Shown piece by piece: positions 60,004 to 64,000 of a DNA stretch of 64,000 bases (the stretch's first letter is position 1; each line of letters opens with the position of its first letter). The stretch covers positions 4,093,001-4,157,000 of the forward strand of contig NZ_CP029481.1 of NCBI RefSeq assembly GCF_003151255.1, given 5' to 3'. Below the pieces are notes generated by a model that worked only from the letters and a program-made list of their open reading frames with translations, had not been told where the DNA came from and made no database searches. Position numbers and translations under genes: made by a program. The DNA comes from Microvirga sp. 17 mud 1-3. Lineage in GTDB: Bacteria; Pseudomonadota; Alphaproteobacteria; Rhizobiales; Beijerinckiaceae.

Positions 60004-63000
60004 GCCTCGACCTCGTCGTTCCCGAGCATACGAGAGAGGCGCAGCGCCGCGCCGCCGATCCGCGCGCCTCCGCCTGGGTGTCGGCCAATGCGGGCGCCGG
60101 CAAGACGAAGGTGCTGACCGACCGGGTGGTGCGGCTCCTGCTCGCCGGCTCGCCGCCCGGGCGCATCCTCTGCCTCACCTTCACCAAGGCGGCGGCCGCC
60201 AACATGGCGATCCGCGTCTTCGAGCGCCTCGGCCGCTGGGTCACGATGGACGACGAAAGCCTCGTGGCGGAGCTCACCGAGCTCGAAGGCATACGCCCGG
60301 ACCGCGCGCAGATGCGCTTGGCCCGCACGCTCTTCGCGCGGGCCGTGGAGACGCCGGGCGGGCTCAAGATCGACACCATCCACGCCTTCTGCGAGCGGCT
60401 TCTGCATCTGGTGCCCTTCGAGGCCAACGTGCCGGCCCGCTTCGCGGTGCTCGACGAGAGCCAGACGGACGAGATGCTGGCGCAGGAGACCGCCAATGTC
60501 CTCGCGGATGCGGCGAGCGGCGCCTATCCCGAACTGAACGACGCGCTCGCCCTCGTGAGCACGGAAGCAGCCGGCGAGGCCCTGTCAGATGCCCTCAACG
60601 CGGCCCTGCGCTGCAAGGACTTCCTCCACGCGCCCGGCGGCCTCCCGGCCGGTCTCGAGCGGCTTCGGGCGGCGCTCGGGCTCGCGCCCGGCGAGGATCT
60701 TGCGGCCGTCGAGCGCGCCATGCTGGAGGGCGGCCTTCCACCGGCCGAATGGCCCGCCATCGCTGAGGAATTGCGGCGCGGCAAGGCGACCGACCAGGAG
60801 CGCGCCGCCTCCTTCGTGGCCGCCTGCGAGGCGCAGGGCGCCGAGGACAGGCTCCGGCACTATCTCGCGGTCTTCATGAAGGAATCCGACGGCACGCCGC
60901 GGGCCGAATCGCGCCTCGTCACCAAATCCGTGGATCCTGCCCTGAAGGAGCGGCTGCTCGACGAACAGGCGCGCCTCGCGCGCCTCGCGGACAAGCGCAG
61001 GGCCGCCCGGGCCCTGGAGCGCACGACGGCGCTCTTCACCCTGGCGGCCGAGATCGGCGCGCGGGTGGAGCGCGCCAAGGCGAGCTACGGCGCGCTCGAT
61101 TTCCAGGATCTCATCGACCGGACGCTGACGCTCCTCTCACGCCACGATGCGGGCTGGATCCTCTACAAGCTCGACCGGGGCATCGACCACGTGCTCATCG
61201 ACGAGGCGCAGGACACGAACCCCGAGCAATGGGCGATCCTGCGGAAGATCACGGAGGATTTCACGGCCGGCCACGGGGCGCGCGGGCGGCAGGCCCGCAC
61301 CCTCTTCGCCGTGGGCGATCCGAAGCAGTCCATCTACGGCTTCCAGGGCGCCGCCCCGCAGGAATTCGAGACGAGCCGTCAGGCCTGGAAGCGCAAGGTC
61401 GCGGCCGCGACGCTCCGCTTCGAGGATGTGCGCCTCACGGTCTCGTTCCGCTCCACGCGGGCAGTGCTCAAGGCCGTGGATGCCACCTTCTCGGTGGCCG
61501 AGAACTTCAAGGGCCTGTCCTTCGAGGACACGGCCGTCGGCACCGTGCACGAGACCGCCCGCCCCCATGCGCCGGGGCAGGTGGAGCTCTGGCCGACCGA
61601 GACGCCCGCCGACGAGGAGGAGCCGGAGGCCTGGGTGCTGCCGGTGGACGGCCAGGAGCAGCTGGCCCCGCCCGTGATGGTGGCGCGACGGATCGCCAAG
61701 GCGGTCCAGACCTGGACCACGAAGGGCGACGGAACCGGCCGCCTCTGGAAGGCCGGGGACGTGCTGGTGCTCGTGCGCAAGCGCGGGGCCGCCTTCGAGG
61801 CCGCGATCCGCGCCCTGAAGGAAGCCGGCGTGCCGGTGGCGGGCGCGGACCGGCTCAATATCGGCGAGCATATCGCCGTGCTCGACCTCGTGGCGGCGGG
61901 ACGTGCGGCCCTGCTGCCGGAGGACGACCTCACCCTCGCGACCGCCCTCAAGTCGCCCCTGGTGGGGCTTAACGACGACGACCTGATCCGCATCGCGGCC
62001 GGCCGCCCGGACGAGGAATCTCTTCTCTTGGCCCTGGAGCGGCACGCGCTCTCGGGCGACAAGGCGGCGCTCTCGGCCCTCGACGCCCTGGGGGCCTGGC
62101 GGGGCCTTGCCCGCCAGCAGGGACCTTTCGGGTTCTTCGCCACCCTGCTCGGCCCCATGGGCGGGCGGGCGAAGCTCGTCTCCCGACTCGGCAGCGAGGC
62201 TGGGGACGCCATCGACGCCTTCCTGTGCTTCGCCCATCAATCCGAGCAGACCGAGACGCCTTCCCTCACGGTGTTCCTCAACCGGTTCGAATCCGCCGCC
62301 CACACCATCAAGCGCGACCTCGATTCCACCAATGACGAGGTGCGCGTGATGACCGTGCACGGGGCCAAGGGCCTGGAAGCGCCCGTCGTCATCCTCATCG
62401 ACGGCTGCGACGTGCTGGGCCGGGACCCGCCCCTGCTCCGGCTGGCAGGCGTGGACGGCACCTTCCCGGTCTGGGCGCCGGGCAAGTCGTCCGACTGCCG
62501 CGCCATGAGCGAGGCCCGGGACGCGCTCCATGCCAAGGCCCTGGAGGAGCACAACCGGCTCCTCTACGTGGCCATGACCCGGGCCAAGGACCGGCTGGTG
62601 ATCGCGCCCTACCTGACGGGCCATAAGGATTCGCCACAGGAGGCTTGGTGCGAGATGGTCCGCCGCGGCTGGCTCCATGCCAACCAGGGCCAGGAACTGC
62701 CCGCCAAGCCCTTCGAGCCCTTGGTGCTTTGGGAGGATGCTCCCGCGGGCCTCGCGGGTCCGGCGGAAGAGGCGCCCCTCCTGCCGCCGGCCGAGATTCC
62801 CGCTTGGCTCACCGAGATCGCCGTGCCGGAGCCCGAGCCTCTGCCGCCGATCAGGCCTTCCAGCGCGCTGGGGGCCGCCGACCGGCTGACCCGGCCTGGG
62901 GACGGCCCCTATGCGCCGGAGGCGCGCCTGCGCGGCACCCTGATCCACGCCCTGCTGGAGCGCCTGCCGGGCCTGCCGCAGGAGCGGCGGGAGCCCATGG

Positions 63001-63437
63001 CCCGCGCCTACGTGAGGGCCCGCGCGCCCCGCCTGCCGGAGGAGTTGCGCGAGGCCGTGGTGGCCCATGCGCTGGGGGTGATCGATCACGAGGCCGTGAG
63101 CCCGCTCTTCGGGCCGGGCTCCCGCGCCGAGGCGCCGATTGCCGGGCGCATCGAGACCGCGGACAGCCCCATGATGGTCTCCGGCCAGATCGACCGCCTC
63201 GCCGTGGGCGACACGGAGGTTCTGGTGGCGGATTTCAAGACCACGGCCCGCCCGCCGCGGCCCGGCCAGCCACCGCCGCGGGCCTACGTGACCCAGCTCG
63301 CCCTCTACCGGCGGCTCCTCCAGGAGATCTATCCCCAGAAAACCGTGCGGGCCTTCCTGATCTGGACCGCCGGTCCGGTCATCCACGAATTGCAGGAGCC
63401 GGAGATGGATGCGGCGCTCACCTTCGTGGCCGCCTAG
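60000..63437 (+). CDS. addA: Double-strand break repair helicase AddA
   Basis: A 1145-residue UvrD-family helicase/nuclease. Walker A is GAGKT at residues 32-36 (VSANAGAGKTKVLTDR), then LCLTFTKAAAANMAIRV, LDFQDLIDRT, the Walker B HVLIDEAQDTNPEQW, FAVGDPKQSIYGFQGA, VMTVHGAKGLEAPVVILIDG and LLYVAMTRAKDRLVIAPY. The C-terminal nuclease domain has GTLIHALLERLP and VLVADFKTTARPP. With AddB it unwinds and resects DNA ends. The start is fixed by the ATGA overlap with addB at 60000. Translation is coupled. Confidence 0.96.
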   Translation: MSLDLVVPEHTREAQRRAADPRASAWVSANAGAGKTKVLTDRVVRLLLAGSPPGRILCLTFTKAAAANMAIRVFERLGRWVTMDDESLVAELTELEGIRPDRAQMRLARTLFARAVETPGGLKIDTIHAFCERLLHLVPFEANVPARFAVLDESQTDEMLAQETANVLADAASGAYPELNDALALVSTEAAGEALSDALNAALRCKDFLHAPGGLPAGLERLRAALGLAPGEDLAAVERAMLEGGLPPAEWPAIAEELRRGKATDQERAASFVAACEAQGAEDRLRHYLAVFMKESDGTPRAESRLVTKSVDPALKERLLDEQARLARLADKRRAARALERTTALFTLAAEIGARVERAKASYGALDFQDLIDRTLTLLSRHDAGWILYKLDRGIDHVLIDEAQDTNPEQWAILRKITEDFTAGHGARGRQARTLFAVGDPKQSIYGFQGAAPQEFETSRQAWKRKVAAATLRFEDVRLTVSFRSTRAVLKAVDATFSVAENFKGLSFEDTAVGTVHETARPHAPGQVELWPTETPADEEEPEAWVLPVDGQEQLAPPVMVARRIAKAVQTWTTKGDGTGRLWKAGDVLVLVRKRGAAFEAAIRALKEAGVPVAGADRLNIGEHIAVLDLVAAGRAALLPEDDLTLATALKSPLVGLNDDDLIRIAAGRPDEESLLLALERHALSGDKAALSALDALGAWRGLARQQGPFGFFATLLGPMGGRAKLVSRLGSEAGDAIDAFLCFAHQSEQTETPSLTVFLNRFESAAHTIKRDLDSTNDEVRVMTVHGAKGLEAPVVILIDGCDVLGRDPPLLRLAGVDGTFPVWAPGKSSDCRAMSEARDALHAKALEEHNRLLYVAMTRAKDRLVIAPYLTGHKDSPQEAWCEMVRRGWLHANQGQELPAKPFEPLVLWEDAPAGLAGPAEEAPLLPPAEIPAWLTEIAVPEPEPLPPIRPSSALGAADRLTRPGDGPYAPEARLRGTLIHALLERLPGLPQERREPMARAYVRARAPRLPEELREAVVAHALGVIDHEAVSPLFGPGSRAEAPIAGRIETADSPMMVSGQIDRLAVGDTEVLVADFKTTARPPRPGQPPPRAYVTQLALYRRLLQEIYPQKTVRAFLIWTAGPVIHELQEPEMDAALTFVAA

Positions 63438-63438
63438 G

Positions 63439-63484
63439 GCATCGTGCGCAAAAGTGGGAACCGGTTTTGTGCGGAAAGATGCTC
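63439..63484. repeat. Rhizobiales-type short palindromic intergenic repeat
   Basis: An imperfect palindrome of about 46 bp beginning GCATCGTGCGCAAAAGTGGG and ending GTGCGGAAAGATGCTC around AACCGGTT. Sequences of this shape are, from memory, common between genes in Rhizobiales. It follows the addA stop at once. Confidence 0.65.
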
Positions 63485-63494
63485 GCAAACAAAG

Positions 63495-63540
63495 CTTGGA
63501 GCCTCGGCCGTGAGCGCGATGTCCCGGCCGAGGCTCCAAG
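63495..63540. repeat. Perfect 16-bp inverted repeat (strong hairpin) between addA and trxA
   Basis: CTTGGAGCCTCGGCCG (63495-63510) and CGGCCGAGGCTCCAAG (63525-63540) are exact reverse complements with a 14-base loop. It is the strongest hairpin I found in the window. It may terminate or insulate the addAB transcript before trxA, but has no T tract. Confidence 0.75.
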
Positions 63541-63651
63541 AAGCCCGGCTCACAGGACCGTTGCTTGATTCCGCCCTGCCCGGTTCTTACGTTGAACCTA
63601 TCGTCGCGCGGCTCGGCTGTGAGTCGCACTCTCAAAGACAAAGGTGATGGT

Positions 63652-63972
63652 ATGGCGACCGTGAAGGTGACCGATGCGAGCTTCTCGCAGGATGTGCTGA
63701 ATTCCTCCGAGCCCGTCGTGGTCGATTTCTGGGCCGAGTGGTGCGGCCCCTGCCGTATGATCGGCCCGGCGCTGGAAGAGATTTCCAACGAGATGGCCGG
63801 CAAGGTGAAGATCGTGAAGCTCAACGTGGACGAGAACCCGCAGGTCTCCTCCCAGTTCGGCATCCGCTCGATCCCGGCGCTGATGATGTTCAAGGACGGC
63901 AAGGTCGTGGCCCAGAAGATCGGCGCCGCTCCCAAGGGCGACCTCGCCAAGTGGATCCAGGCCTCGGCCTGA
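63652..63972 (+). CDS. trxA: Thioredoxin
   Basis: A 106-residue classical thioredoxin. The redox motif WCGPC is at residues 30-34 ([16 protein letters not shown]), and the cis-proline loop is [18 protein letters not shown]. It reduces disulfides in cytoplasmic proteins, including ribonucleotide reductase, with electrons from thioredoxin reductase. AAGGTG precedes ATG 63652. It lies 214 bp after addA, a neighbour arrangement common in Rhizobiales, but a repeat and a strong hairpin separate them, so it probably has its own promoter. Confidence 0.97.
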   Translation: MATVKVTDASFSQDVLNSSEPVVVDFWAEWCGPCRMIGPALEEISNEMAGKVKIVKLNVDENPQVSSQFGIRSIPALMMFKDGKVVAQKIGAAPKGDLAKWIQASA

Positions 63973-64000
63973 CCTCCCACGCACCGGAATGCCAAAAGGG

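Noticed and set aside
61137-63995. 952-codon minus-strand frame across addA and trxA
   Set aside because: It spans two well-supported plus-strand genes and has no recognisable domain.

Overview
The window is a GC-rich, densely coded chromosomal segment of an alphaproteobacterium in the order Hyphomicrobiales (Rhizobiales). Three points support this placement. The block pckA / chvI-chvG-hprK-EIIA(Man)-HPr-ahcY is characteristic of that order. An alphaproteobacterial divL gene is followed by a tsaE-amgK fusion, murU, addB, addA and trxA. Full CtrA boxes (TTAA-N7-TTAA) lie upstream of minCDE and of divL. A Methylobacteriaceae-like genus such as Microvirga is my guess only. No tRNA, rRNA, CRISPR array, insertion sequence or prophage was recognised.

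Layout. 0-9.3 kb: a class III cyclase with a TPR tail, a TerC-family membrane protein with a 38-residue peptide gene behind it, an aldo/keto reductase, an FAD-linked oxidase divergent from a GlxA-type regulator, and a TauE/SafE permease. 9.3-11.2 kb: the minCDE division-site operon with a CtrA box and a hairpin over the minC start. 11.2-16.9 kb: a DUF4399 exported protein, a cyclase and SUMF1-domain pair that looks like one frameshifted gene, EamA and MFS transporters, and an exported protein of unknown function. 16.9-25.6 kb: a glyoxalase-II-like hydrolase divergent from glutathione-dependent formaldehyde dehydrogenase, a DUF533 protein, a Nudix hydrolase, a stand-alone SIR2-domain protein, an OpgC acyltransferase overlapping an SGNH hydrolase, and an AmpG-type permease.

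25.6-32.9 kb: a D-xylose module comprising an SDR xylose dehydrogenase, xylG, xylH, xylF and a divergent ROK regulator, followed by a TetR/isochorismatase divergent pair. 33-43.9 kb: polA, a large RTX calcium-binding secreted protein, a GST, a class II amidotransferase, an NhaD-like antiporter and an L-2-hydroxyglutarate-oxidase-like flavoprotein. 43.9-51.5 kb: pckA, the ChvG/ChvI two-component system, a partial regulatory PTS, and ahcY behind a strong palindrome of the SamR/SahR type. 51.5-64 kb: divL, tsaE-amgK, murU, addB, addA and trxA.

Links between genes. AmpG (muropeptide import) and AmgK/MurU (MurNAc recycling to UDP-MurNAc) belong to one cell-wall recycling route. minCDE and divL both carry CtrA boxes, which ties division-site placement and CtrA control together. 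XylFGH and the SDR enzyme would import D-xylose and oxidise it. ChvGI next to HPrK/EIIA/HPr suggests joint control of envelope stress and central carbon metabolism, with pckA divergent. A family of about 145-bp palindromic intergenic repeats with GTCATTCCGG/CCGGAATGAC ends is scattered through the window, three full copies and one partial.
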